A DNA stretch of 37,603 nt, taken from positions 1-37,603 of the forward strand of contig PS015453.1 in assembly GCA_048213135.1 (NCBI GenBank), written 5' to 3'. Positions 10,496-20,768 of the stretch are shown here, in pieces (within the stretch, counting starts at the first letter, position 1; each line of letters opens with the position of its first letter). Both the position numbers and the translations under genes were made by a program. The notes beneath the pieces were generated by a model. The model had not been told where the DNA came from. It did not search any database and saw nothing but the letters and a program-made list of their open reading frames with translations. The DNA is from Reclinomonas americana ATCC 50394. Taxonomy: Eukaryota > Jakobida > Jakobea > Jakobida.

Positions 10496-13400
10496 ATGGA
10501 CGAATTGACGGATGCCTTGGTGCACACGCTCACCAACAAAAACAGCGAGCCTCGGGGCAGGAGTCTGCTTACGAATGCTTTCCAGTATGCGGATGCTCCC
10601 GCCAGACAGGAGCGATGGAATCAGTCGGTGCTCCTTCGTGTCTTCAAGCCTGAGGGGCTGTTGTGGTTGGCGAGCCAGATGCAGATAGAACTGTTGCCTG
10701 ACGATCTCCGCTCGCGAGACACACTCGCTCAGTGCTTGGTGGCATGGCAAGAAGCAAAGGTTTGTGACGCCTCGTTTCCTCGTTTCAGCATCCTCGACTA
10801 ACCAGCAGGCGCAGCTCCGCAATGTCGGTGGGAGCGGAAGTAGCAATGCGGCGAGTAGTATCACCACGTGAGCAGCCGTGTGCCACTCCGATTTGTTGTA
10901 TGAGCGCCATTTCTTATATATTTCATCACATGGACAGCACCAACAAACGCGCAGCGGATGGCGCTGACGATGAGGAAGAGGAGCCACCTGCAGCGGCCGA
11001 GCGGGTTGCTTCGCCAGCGCGAAAGCGAGCACGCTCAGGTGCAGCAGCTGAAGCTATGAGCGTCGGTGAGCTTCACGGACCTGCTGTGATCCTTGTTCGT
11101 CGTCTCACGTTCTCTTTCCGCAGACGGTGATGCATCAGACGACTCGCACGTTCTGCCCATGTCACAAGGTGAGCATTCTTTCTCTCGTCCTTGCGTATGT
11201 GTTTCAGCGCGTGATCCTCATGTCCACATTGAAGGAAGTACGTCGGGCGGGGGCCGCTCGTGCTTCCAGTCTCGTTGCGCTGGAACACACAAGTGCTGCG
11301 TGCGGATTGAACCTCTTGTGGTAACCGTGATGTGTCTTCCAGGGGAAGCTGTGGAGAGGGCGCTGACGAGACTGTCGAATCGACACCCTTCTGTGATGCG
11401 CGGGCCGGATCAGCGCACGTTGAACTCGTCAAACCAACCAGTGCGTCGTGCATGTGAGCGACCGCTGTTCCTTCGCAAGGTGGTCACGTAGTGTCATCTG
11501 TTGCAGCTCGCGGAGTACACCCAGATGCAACTTCAGCACCGCAGTCTACCGCCGGACCTGCCGACAAAAGTATGCGAGCATATGGATGCTTTGCGCAGAG
11601 GCAGGACAGCAAAGGAACTCCATCGCTTCATTGCTGTTGGCGGCGGACCAGGAACTGGAAAGTCCCGCCTGTTGGATGAGCTTCCACAGCTGCTGTTGAA
11701 CCTGGTGCAACACCAAATAGCCAGCGGTGCCAGACCCGGACGATTCAGTAATCTGCTGCCCACCCTCGAAAATCTGCTGAGTCATCGAAGAATTCATGTT
11801 GCGTGCGCATGCCTCTTGCTGTATTCACTGCGAAGTCATTGGTGACGCGTGTTCGCTCGCAGCTGTCGGTGACGTTCTGCAGCGGAGATGGCCTGCTTCC
11901 TGAGGAGAAGAACAAGGGAATACCACTCATCGGCTTTCGTGTACTCTGCTCGTGGTATTCGACACCGTCCACGTCCTTTCCGGATTGGATGAGGATGCTG
12001 CGGTCGTCAGCGGAGGGCAGCATTGAGAGCGACGTGAGCCTCTCTTTGGCATTGTCCACGATCGCGCATGACCTAGAGCGACGGTACCCCGGTATTTTTT
12101 GCCGACTTGCACCCCCCTGCACGAGTGAGCCGAGGCTGACGGCATGTGCACAGGCATTCTTGATGAGCAGCTCTTGGTATACGTGGCAGTGGATGAATGC
12201 CTCAAAGTGGTGGAGGCCAAGGGTAATCGCGTACTTGTTGCCAGGCATGAGTCTAGTCGTCCCACGAGTTACTGTTGTGCTGCAGGCAACCTGAAAGAGA
12301 TGGTGGGATCCATTGGTGACGGGCTCTGCTCGCCCCCAGCCGACGCTCCCAATGTAATCCTGCTGGCGGCCTGCTCGGCGCTGGTGCTCGGCCAACTTCA
12401 AGAGGTGTTTCATGCATCTGGTCATCCCATGGCGGCGGTGCCGCTTCCGCTGCTGGACGATCGCCATGTCGTGCGCATACTTGAAGGTGTGTTGGCTTCG
12501 GAGCAGCACCGTTTCTTGCACACATGGCGAGCGATGCCGCCACTCCGTCTGGTTATGGCTCAGCTGGCTGGGTTGCCGCGTGCTGTGGAGTACTTCGTAC
12601 GCACAGTACTTGATTGGCCGGGTGCGTAATCACTTCACGCTGTCGCTCTCTCAGCTGTCGTTCTGAGCTTCCTTGCGGGTGCAGGTGCTGGGTTGTTTCA
12701 CGAATCCGATATGCCAGAGTTCCGCGGTGCGCTGGTCAATTTGCTGAAGGAGCGGTACAAGGAACTGGACCTAGACGTCATCCGAGTATTGGAGCTGTCC
12801 ACACAGCCCGTGTCCAGTCTCGACGCCACCATCCTGTTCGAGGATGACAAGCGCATTCCCCTCAGCGAAGCTGAGTATAATGGGCGCCTGTATCACCGTG
12901 AGCTGAAGCAGGTACGCGCCGTCGTCTATTTTCTTGCTTCCTGGGCACAGTGTGACGTGACTCCATACAGTCCGACGGCTCGAGGCAGTTGTACCCTGTG
13001 TTCCCCTTTGTGCTGGCGTCCACTCAAGACGAAATGACGAGGAAGACTTTGGTGTACATGCGCGATGACGGCGACCAGATGTTCGAGCGCACCTGCACTG
13101 CTGCTCTCGCCATCAAGTTTTCATACCTGGAGCCGCCCAATCAACGCACCGTGCTGGTCAGCGATTTGCTTCGCGGAGCCAATTTTGGCGACCCAGCGAC
13201 TTTTCGGCGCCCGTCAGGAATGCCTCCCTCGACCCCTATTTCGATGGCTGAGCGGCTTTCAAGCCCATGGGTTCGTTGTAGTTGCTGTCTGCAGTAGTTC
13301 CGTGCATTCGCTCACACAATTGTGTTCCACAGGACGCATCGCGCCTCTCGCACCTGTCTGTTTTTCTGAACCGGCCACACTCTCCGGCCGCGGATGCTTT

Positions 13401-14268
13401 TCTCGTATGCCCTGAAGTGCGTTATGTTTCGTGTTTCTTCATTTTGCCAGGTTCTGCTGACCAAGGGACACTCCAGGGCTACATCACGTTTCAATACAAG
13501 CGAGTGTGGACGGGAGCACTCAACCAGGCAAAGTTCAAGCGCGAGTACGCCAAGGCTTTTTTGGTGCGTGCCTGTTGGTTCCGTGTGCCGTCAACAGCCG
13601 CCTCTGGCCCATTTTCCCCCTGCAGCCATGCATCCACATGGCCAACCTCCGGACAAATGGTTGTGCGCCACTGCGATTCGTTGGTCAGCTCGACAGACGA
13701 CAGGAAGCGCTGGTGCGGATGCCGAAAGAAGAGCTTGAACAGCAAAACCTCAAGAGCGACGCGGTTGTCGAAAGGATCTGTTCCACTGCTGATCTATGCG
13801 CCGTACGTGATATCTGCTTCGTGCAATGTTGCCTTTTCCAGCAGCATTTTTGATCCAGTCTCCGGCGCAGAACTTCTGGTTCGGTCTGATTGCTGTCCGG
13901 CCGCACGCAAGTCTCGATCTGCCGCGAAATGCGTTCGTTGTGGATCCTAGCAACATGGACGCATTCTTCGGTTTCGTAATTGGGCCCATGATGAGGACTG
14001 TCTTTGTCGGTGAGTCAAGAATTGTTTTTCGTTCTTCGACCCTCCTCCGTCTGCTCACCACCATTTGTTAGAAACCAACGTCAACACTTCCAGCCACACC
14101 CATCTGAACACGCTGCTCAAGTCCGAGACGGCTGTTGATTTCCTGACGCGGGAGCGCACAATCCGTCATTTTACGTCTTACCAGGATGTGTTGGAGCGTG
14201 CCGAAGAGCAAGCAATTGGGAGTGCTCTGTTCGAGAACCTCGAGGAGGGGGAGTTTGTGCTTTACTGA
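10496..14268 (+). CDS. Crinkler/RHS-type P-loop NTPase protein, 17 exons, full length
   Basis: The rebuilt protein is 933 residues. Exons: 10496-10759, 10809-10867, 10938-11065, 11124-11168, 11208-11237, 11343-11440, 11507-11797, 11863-12091, 12154-12222, 12286-12621, 12685-12911, 12971-13270, 13333-13420, 13451-13563, 13626-13802, 13859-14009, 14072-14268; all junctions keep phase. The helical N-terminus (MDELTDALVHTL) is followed by a disordered acidic/basic linker. Walker A is GGGPGTGKSRLLDELP, then LSVTFCSGDG, then a Walker B-like LLVYVAVDE, then VPLPLLDDRHVVRIL and LPRAVEYFVRTVL. This order matches the NTPase module of Crinkler (CRN) and trypanosome RHS proteins. A C-terminal part with LQGYITFQYK and SPAQNFWFGLI occupies the place of the family's nuclease-like domain, but I cannot assign its catalytic residues. 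No signal peptide or recognisable CRN secretion header is seen. Its role in this organism is unknown; the family includes secreted effectors and is thought to have mobile-element origins. Confidence 0.78.
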
Positions 14269-14624
14269 GCATGTTTGTCGTGAGCAATGCACACTGCGTT
14301 TTTTGTCGACGGTCGACATCGATATCGATCGTGATTGTGCGGGCATTCACGGGCTGCACTCCTTCGCCTTGCATCTGCAGTGGAGTACACTATCGCCTGT
14401 AGCTGCAGCTGCAGGTCGCTCATATGCAGTCGACAGTCGACATCGACATCGACGTCGACATCGACACAAGCAACTTTTTTGTCGGAGTGAGAGAGAACAC
14501 ACACCCTCGCTGTGTCTCGTTGCTCTCACTGCTCTCCTCTCGCTACTCTCTCTTCCACTCTTCCTCCCACTCTTCCCCTCCCTCCCCTCTCCCTTCTCTC
14601 TCTCTCTCTCTTTGCATTTCCCTC
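14269..14624. repeat. TCGAC/ATCGAT palindrome clusters downstream of the Crinkler-type gene
   Basis: Two clusters lie in this 356-bp gap. One at 14305-14330 contains GTCGACGGTCGAC and the palindrome ATCGATATCGAT. The other at 14429-14466 contains GTCGACAGTCGACATCGAC followed by more GACATCGAC repeats. Between them are AGCTGCAGCTGCAG and a GCATATGCA-like stretch. A CT-rich tract runs up to the next start codon and probably belongs to that gene's promoter or 5' UTR. Confidence 0.65.
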
Positions 14625-15077
14625 ATGGGTGACCACTTCACCAGCTCATTCACCGTCGCCGACAAGAGCGCCGACGAGGTCTTCGAGGCCATCAAGAACG
14701 TGCGCATGTGGTGGACGGGAGCCATTGAAGGCAGCGCAGACAACATTGGCGACGAGTTCACCTACCGCTACGGCGACATGCACTACTCCAAGCAGCGCGT
14801 CGCCGAGCTCATCCCCGCACGCAAGATCGTCTGGCACGTGGTCGACGCCGAGCTCACCTCCCCGCAAAACCGCACCGAGTGGAAGGGCACCGAGATTGTC
14901 TTCGATATCTCTGCAGGCGACGACGGGAAGACCGAGGTGCGCTTTACGCACATTGGTCTGGTGCCGCAGTTCGAGTGCTACAAGAACTGCGCCTACGCGT
15001 GGTGTTTTTACGTCGACACCAGCCTGCCGCATTTCATCGCCACTGGCGAAGGTCCGATGTCGCCTCCATGGGCGTGA
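14625..15077 (+). CDS. SRPBCC / AHSA1-like domain protein (intronless)
   Basis: A 150-residue single-exon protein starting at ATG 14625 after a pyrimidine-rich leader. It is one SRPBCC (START/Bet v 1-like) helix-grip domain of the activator of Hsp90 ATPase 1-like group: an N-terminal FTSSFTVADKSADEVFEAI, a WWTGAIEG turn, DEFTYRYGDMHYSKQ, KIVWHVVDAEL, EWKGTEIVFDI, KTEVRFTHIGLVPQFECY, and a C-terminal helix. This arrangement is typical of small bacterial SRPBCC proteins that bind hydrophobic ligands; no substrate can be named. It is intronless among neighbours with many introns, which fits bacterial acquisition or retroposition, but a small gene may lack introns by chance. Confidence 0.88.
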   Translation: MGDHFTSSFTVADKSADEVFEAIKNVRMWWTGAIEGSADNIGDEFTYRYGDMHYSKQRVAELIPARKIVWHVVDAELTSPQNRTEWKGTEIVFDISAGDDGKTEVRFTHIGLVPQFECYKNCAYAWCFYVDTSLPHFIATGEGPMSPPWA

Positions 15078-15223
15078 TCCGCGGACACAGTCGCAGTGCC
15101 GAACGCACGTGCATATGAGAGCAGCGATGTAATGAAGCGGTCTTGGTTGCTTTGCTTCCGTTGTTTGCATGCATCGCGACGTCCCATCAGTGTCCTTCTC
15201 TGCAACTTCGCACACACGCACAC

Positions 15224-15824
15224 ATGGGAAAGAAGGCCAAGTCACCGCGCTCAGCCACCAGCCCGACGAACGGTGCTTCGTCTGCATCCGCCGCTGCTGA
15301 TGCACCCACTGCTGCTGCTGCTGCAGCACCACCAGCAGCAGCTCTCTCACCGGAGGAGAAGCGCAAGCAGGCGGAGAAGGAGGAGGCCGAGCGCAAGGAG
15401 CGCGAGGAAGCAGAGGCTCGCGAGTGGCGCGCCACACACAGCAAGCCAAGAAGAGTACTGCGTCGCGTATGGGAAAAGACGACAAAGTTACGACGCCGCG
15501 AAGACATTTCGCACTTCCACGCACGCGCACTCACACACGCGCGCGTGCCTGTGTGTGTGTGTGTATGCTCACAGCACTGGGTCGTGGCTGTGGAACACCG
15601 CCAAGTCATGGGGATGGCAGATGACGACGGCCACGATTCTGCTGTCGCTTCCGGTGCTGCGTCTGATCCAGACCGAGATGCAGCTGGAGCGTGAGTCAGA
15701 GGAGCAGCTGGCGTTCCAGCAGCGCATGATCGCCTCCAGGCAAGCACAACAGGCGGCTGCTGCTGTGTCAGCGCCGGTGTCTGCGCCTGTGACTGTCCCC
15801 GGCTTGCCGTTGTTGCCCAATTAG
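15224..15824 (+). CDS. TOM22: Tom22-like mitochondrial import receptor, 2 exons
   Basis: Predicted outer-membrane subunit of the TOM complex. Exon 1 starts at ATG 15224 with MGKKAKSPRS, an Ala/Pro-rich stretch and a charged KRKQAEKEEAERKEREE helix. Exon 2 (15575-15824) holds the diagnostic part: SWLWNTAKSWGWQ, then one membrane helix with the Tom22-type proline (TTATILLSLPVLRLIQTE), then MQLERESEEQLAFQQRM and a short Pro/Val tail ending PGLPLLPN. Human TOM22 has the same order: membrane helix with Pro, acidic E/Q-rich segment, and a Pro/Gly/Leu tail. The intron acceptor CTCACAG ends at 15574. The donor must be in phase 2; GTTACG at 15487 is preferred and GTGGCG at 15424 is the alternative. 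With 15487 the protein is 170 residues. It is convergent with the next small gene. Confidence 0.72.
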
Positions 15825-15927
15825 AGAGAGAGAGTGGAGAGTGGAGAGAGAAGAGAGCGTTTTGATATAGTGAAAGCGCTGCCTTTTTCATTGTGCAAGC
15901 AACACTGAAGAGTTGCGTGTGTGTGTG

Positions 15928-16041
15928 TTAGTTGTGCTTGGTGGCGCGAATGGCCGGGAGCAGCCCGCCCACGAATCCAAGCAGCACCGAGGCCACCACC
16001 ACCGGCTCGCGAGAAATTGCCCGCTTGATCGCGCCCAGCAT
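15928..16041 (-). CDS. Tiny ORF resembling complex I subunit NDUFA3/B9
   Basis: A 37-codon minus-strand frame, ATG at 16041 to TAA at 15930-15928, reading MLGAIKRAISREPVVV and continuing through a single membrane helix (ASVLLGFVGGLLPAI) to a basic end. The layout (short amphipathic start, then K/REPV, then a hydrophobic helix ending in LLP) matches the N-terminal half of NDUFA3 (human: about 84 aa, with DKEPVLVVSF and ILPPL). It is shorter than the human protein, but this subunit is short and poorly conserved in protists. Tom22 converges 103 bp away, and HRD1 starts 223 bp to the other side, so a small divergent gene fits the spacing. An unseen upstream exon cannot be excluded. Confidence 0.42.
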   Translation of the reverse strand: MLGAIKRAISREPVVVASVLLGFVGGLLPAIRATKHN

Positions 16042-16264
16042 CGTCGTGCACGCGTGTATGTATGTGTGTGTGCGTCAGAGAGGGTGACGGTACGTATACC
16101 GCGCTGCGATGTATTTTCGCAAGGAAACCTCACCTCTGGCTGACTTCAATTGCGTTTCGCGGAGAAAGGTTTGCGTTCTCGTCTTTGTTTCTGTTGTGTG
16201 CGTCTCTCTCCATCCGTGTTACTTATTATGTGCGCTGTGTGACTTGCGCGCACACACACGCAAG

Positions 16265-19127
16265 ATGCTCTCTGGGGCATACGTTGTTCTCTCTTTTGCC
16301 GCCGTGTGCGGCACTGGGTGGTACGCACTGCGTGAGCATCACATGCAGTTCTTCCCCGCAGTGGAGAAGCTGGCCAGGTGCGCGGAAATCACACTCACTC
16401 TCACATGTGTGTGACACGTGTTACCTGACTCGTTTGTTCTCTCTGACGTGTCGCACGCAGCTCAAAAGCAGCGATTGCGGTGTTGTGTAACCTGGTGGTG
16501 GGGCTCACGTGGTGGTTTGGCACTCTGTGTCTGCGATTCTTCTTGGGCAAGCTGCGAGATATTGAGCAATCGGTGATTAGTCACCTCTTGTCTGCTGCGT
16601 TGACTCCGCGCGCACTGACACGTGTGTGTGCGTGTGCGCGTGTGTGTGTGTGTGCAGGACTTGTGGTTCAAGCTCAAGTTCACCACGTTCGAGTTGCTGT
16701 TGGCGCTCACTGTTGCGTCTCTCTGTGCATAATGGTTTTCCCGCTTCAGTGAGGGAGAAGCAGTAAGAAAGAAAGAAGCACTCTCAGAAACAGAGAGAGG
16801 CACTCTCTGCGTAAGAAAGAAGCGCTTTCTTTGACAGAAGGAGAAGCACTTTCTCGGAAAGAAAGAGAAGTACTCTAGAAGATAAAGAGGGAAGACCACC
16901 CTTTGAAAGCGCAGCACTCTCGGCATGAAAGAAGCGCTTTCTTAGAAAGGAGGAGATGTACTCCCCGTGTGTGAAAGAGGAGCGTTCGCCAAGAAAGAGA
17001 GACGCACTCTCTGAAGAACGAAAGAAACAGTCTCTCAAGAAAGTAAGAAATTGAAGCGCCAGTAGTCTCCTAGAATGAAAGAAGCAGAAGCACTCTCTTG
17101 GAAAGGAGGAGAAGCACTCACTCGCTGGGAGACAGAGAAGTGCTCCGTTAGAAAGAAAGAGAAGCACTCTGTGTCTGTGAAAGAGAAGCACTCTTTTGGT
17201 AAGGAGGAGAAACAAACAGAAAGAGAAGCACTCGCACGCACTCTCTCACTCCTGTGAAAGAGAAGCAAGCTCACTCTCTTCTTCCCTCATACTCTCTCTT
17301 TCCCTTTCATTCTCTCTCTCAAAAACAGCAAGAGATGAGACTCAGCCTTTGGTTCCATCTCTTTTCCGTTCAGTCTTATGAAGAGTGCGGTGGCTCATCT
17401 CTTTGCCTCTTCGTTCCATGCAGCTGTTCCGCGAGGAGTTGTCGCTGTACTTTGGCTTCCAGCTCCTCGTGCTCATGTTCCTCAAGACGTTCACATGGCT
17501 GGCCTCGTTCCGCTGCGGCTTCGTTGCGTCTCTCTCTCTCGTGCACCTCCAGCCGCACGCCAGCGTCTCACTGTCATGATGATGCGCGCAGCTGGAGACA
17601 TACGCAGAGCCGCCTCCCAAGGAGACACGCCGCATGTTCTTCCTGCTGGTGTTGCTGATCGCGGCCGATGTGTACGTTCTCAACTCGCTTGCCGCGAGCA
17701 TTGTGCGCCAGGGCTTCTCCGTGAAGCTGCTGTTCGCCTCCGAGTACGCCGTGTCGCTGCTGTCGGTGTTGAGCACGTCGGCGCGCTTTGTGGTCTTCCT
17801 GTGCGATATGCAGCGGTCGCGTGTGCTGCAGCGCAAGCTGTTTGTGCAGCGGAGTGTGGAGCGCATGAAGCGCAAGAAGGCCGAGGCGGAGGCCGCCGCG
17901 GAGAATGCAGACGCAGAGGGGGAGGCGGAGGAGCAGGAGGAGGAGGAGCCAGTACGTGTCCTTGATTTATCTCGATGTAGTTTCCGATTGCTGATCTCTT
18001 TTCGTCCTTTGCCACAGCTGGTGCTCGAGGAGATCGAGGTGCCGCGGTGGGGCGCCAAGGACGGCCTGCTGTTCTTTATCACGTTTGCGCGCGACTTTTT
18101 GCAGTCGCTCACCTACTGCGTCTTCTTTGGCTTGATTTCGTACGTGTACGGCCTGCCCATCCACATGGTGTTGGATCTGTACTTGAGTGTCAGCGCGCTG
18201 GTGACGCGTCTGGCCGACTTGCGGCGCTACCTGCTGGTGCGCTCGCGTCTTATCGATGTCAAGCCGCAAGACATTGAGCCGGACTCGCACTGTGGTGTGT
18301 GCCACGAGGCGCTGGATGTTGCGTTACCCCCCTTGTGCGCGCATCTGTCAGTGCGCGTGTACACTCATCATACGCACTGCCTGCAGGACGCCGTCAAGCG
18401 CATCCCGCACTGCGGCCACATGTACCACTTCCACTGTCTCGTGAAGTGGCTGTCGGAGAATCCGCGTTGCCCGATGTGCAACCAGGACGTGTTCCGCATG
18501 ATTCATCACCACGATGCGCGTGGCGCTGCTGCGGCTGGTGCGGCAAATGCTGCAGCGGCGGCTGCCGGTGCCGCACAGGCACAGCCGGCCGCCGGAGCAC
18601 AGCCGCAGGCACCCGCCGCTGGTGCTGCCGCCGGTCGTGTGCTGGGTCACGGAGCGGCTCAGCCGGCGGCACCACAGTCGCCTGGATCACCACTGGCCGC
18701 CGCCGGCTCACAGCCACCGCCCCCACCGTCACCATTCCCGCTGTTGACGCCGCCACCGCAGCCGCCGAGCTTCGTCACGGCCATGTGGAGCAACGCGTCG
18801 ACTCCGGCCACCACCGCGACCACGCCGGCCTTCTCGCCCTTCTTCCCGCCACCACTGCCACCATGGGCCATGAACGGTGGCGCTGGCACTGCCTCGCCCG
18901 GCGTCACCTCGCCCACATCGCACGCCTCCACGCTGGCCAGCATGGACGACGAGGATGTCGACGTGTTTGTGCGCGACCTCGAGCGTCTGCTGGCGCACGG
19001 CACCCACATTGTGGAGCGCCTGAAGTCGCGAGCGCGGAGGACCGCCTCAAAAGCAACAGAAGACGACTCATCACTCGGAGAAAAGGAGGCCGCTCGAGCA
19101 GCAGCAGCAGCAGCGTCGGAGCAATGA
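16265..19127 (+). CDS. SYVN1: HRD1/synoviolin-type ER E3 ubiquitin ligase, 7 exons
   Basis: Predicted RING E3 of ER-associated degradation. Exons: 16265-16377, 16461-16572, 16658-16711, 17424-17522, 17592-17951, 18018-18317, 18387-19127, giving 592 residues (human SYVN1 is about 617). The N-terminal membrane part follows HRD1 closely: YALREHHMQFFPAVEKLARS, LCLRFFLGKLRDIEQ, LFREELSLYFGFQ, FLKTFTWLASFRCGF, then further helices including MFFLLVLLIAADVYVLN and LLFFITFARDFLQSL. The RING-H2 is split by intron 6: CGVCHEALD, then IPHCGHMYHFHCLVKWL and RCPMC (C-x-H-x2-H-x2-C). The C-terminal half is Ala/Pro-rich, as in synoviolin. An acidic insert of about 40 residues (EGEAEEQEEEEEP) before exon 6 is unusual. 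Introns 3, 4 and 6 all use GTTGCG donors. An AATAAA lies 4 bp after the stop. Confidence 0.92.
16712..17423 (+). repeat. GAAGCACTCTC minisatellite filling HRD1 intron 3
   Basis: A 712-bp intron whose first 550 bp or so is a degenerate array of units of roughly 18-30 bp built on AGAAAGAGAAGCACTCTC, about 20 copies from 16750 to 17275, followed by a pyrimidine-rich stretch and a TTCCATGCAG acceptor. The unit pairs a purine run with ACTCTC, giving strong strand asymmetry. The flanking exons join as LLLALT/LFREEL, consistent with HRD1 helix 3. Confidence 0.88.
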
Positions 19128-19131
19128 GAAA

Positions 19132-19137
19132 AATAAA
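19132..19137 (+). terminator. AATAAA polyadenylation signal of HRD1
   Basis: A canonical AATAAA begins 4 bp after the HRD1 stop codon, and the next gene's ATG follows only 52 bp later. Cleavage must therefore occur in the 5' leader zone of the next gene, or the short gap must serve as both 3' end and promoter. Confidence 0.5.
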
Positions 19138-19189
19138 AATTTGAACGTTACTCGTGTGTATTTTCCTGCATTGTGCGAGAGAGAACAAG

Positions 19190-20729
19190 ATGGAGTCATT
19201 CCTGTCGTCCTTCCGCTCGTTTGCCACTGGACTGCAGTACGACGCGCGTGAGTTGTCGTCGGCAGTGGAACGCCCACCGCCGCGTGGTGTGGGTGGCAAG
19301 AGTTGCGCCGTCTCTTGTGAAGACACTGATGATCCTCAGTCACTCACACGAGTGTTGTTGCGCAGGTTCTCTGTTGCTGGCTCGCCAGTTGCTCAGTTCT
19401 ACCGAGGGCCTGGGCAGCCATGTGCGCGCCCTGGAGAGCCTGGCTTTTGGTGAGTGAACAGAGAGAAAAGAGAGACAGAGATGTTATTGTGTAACTCATT
19501 CTCTGTGACACAGCGGTGTCTGAGGACCAGATCGCGGCAGCGTACACCGACGCCTTTACGCACCTCGAGTCACTCATTGAGCAGGTGGAAGAGCGCCTCA
19601 CTCAGTTCGGATACATCAAAGGTGCGTATGAAGGAAGAGACACAGCTTGACTTGGTTGTTGCTGACCTGTCGCGCAGCCGATCGTGCTGCGCAGTACGAG
19701 CAAGCCGAACGCGAGGCATACGAGGCGCACCGCGAGCAGCAGCAACAGCGCGCAGAGGCGGGCGATGCTTCCTCGTCTCAGTCGGCGGCTTCGACGGCCA
19801 CCATGAGTGGACCTGCGGCTGCTGCTGCGGCGGCGGCCGCTGCAGCTGCCTCCAGTCGCGCGTCGTTCGAGGTCCCCGGTGCACCGTGCACTCCTGTGTA
19901 CGCCTCGTCGAGCAGCATGCGACCGCCACTCGGCAGCGCCTTCAAGACGCCGACTCTGGCCGAGTTCGGCCTCGGCAACTACCTGTCGCAGCTGACCGAG
20001 AAGCCTTCTCGTTGCGTCTCCCATGCACAGCAGCCGGCTTGTCGTTGGTGTTGCTGTTGGTGGTGCTGATACGATAATGGCACAGGTCTGTCGTTTGGCG
20101 ACACCACTGGTCGCGCTCCGCTCACGCCCATCAGTGCTCTGTCCAACGCCATGGCCACCACTGTGCACGTGGACAGTGCGCTGAAGGGCACCGACTTGCG
20201 ACCGAATTTCACCAGGCCACAGAAGCCTGCTGCTGCCGCTGCCGCAGCACCGACTGCAGCAGTCACACAGCAGGTACTGCCGCCTCCACCACCGCCACCA
20301 CCAGCATCATCGTCATCGTCGTCGGCTGCCGCAATCCCCGCAGCAGCGACCACTGTCGCAGGCACAGCAGGCACCAAGCGCAGGCGAGCGGCAGCGGAGG
20401 AAGAGGAAGAACAGGAGGAAGAAGAGGAGGCTGGCGAGACTCTGTTCCCGCAGATGGAACTGGTGTCAGAGACCGAGTATGCCTCCATTCCGCTCCACCT
20501 CAACGCGCAATTCTCGCTGAAGAACCTCAACGCGGCTATTGAGAAGATCAACGAGTTTGTCACCGACAAGTCGTTTGCCAAGGACGAGCCGTATGTTACG
20601 CAGGCGGAGATGGAGGGCACGGAGCTCGCGTTTGGAACCAAGGCCAAGGCGCTGATTCTCATTCTGACGCACACCAACCGCTTCAGTGCGAAGCGTGCCG
20701 GTGGCCAGAAGGTGTACCATCTCAAGTAA
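19190..20729 (+). CDS. SKA3: Ska3-like spindle and kinetochore-associated protein, 5 exons
   Basis: Predicted subunit of the Ska complex, which couples kinetochores to microtubules in mitosis. Exons: 19190-19247, 19366-19449, 19514-19621, 19678-20010, 20086-20729, giving 408 residues (human SKA3 is about 412). The N-terminus MESFLSSFRSFATGLQYDA parallels the Ska3 start, followed by coiled coils (SLLLARQLLSSTEGLGSHV, THLESLIEQVEERLTQFGYI) that end in the conserved FGY element. The disordered middle carries TP sites (KTPTLAEFGLGNYLSQL, APLTPISAL), as expected for Cdk1-regulated Ska3. A C-terminal globular domain begins EYASIPLHLNAQFSLKNLN and ends RAGGQKVYHL. The first intron donor is GTGAGT; intron 4 uses GTTGCG. 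It starts 62 bp after HRD1 and ends 39 bp from a convergent gene. Ska1 also has a C-terminal domain of this type, but the N-terminus favours Ska3. Confidence 0.75.
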
Positions 20730-20768
20730 ACTGCGGAACACGAAACACGAGTACATAGTGGTACATTG

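Noticed and set aside
11798-11802. Treating GTTGC as exon with the donor 5 nt downstream
   Set aside because: It shifts the frame by two bases at each of the tested introns, so the downstream exons would no longer be read in the recognised frame.
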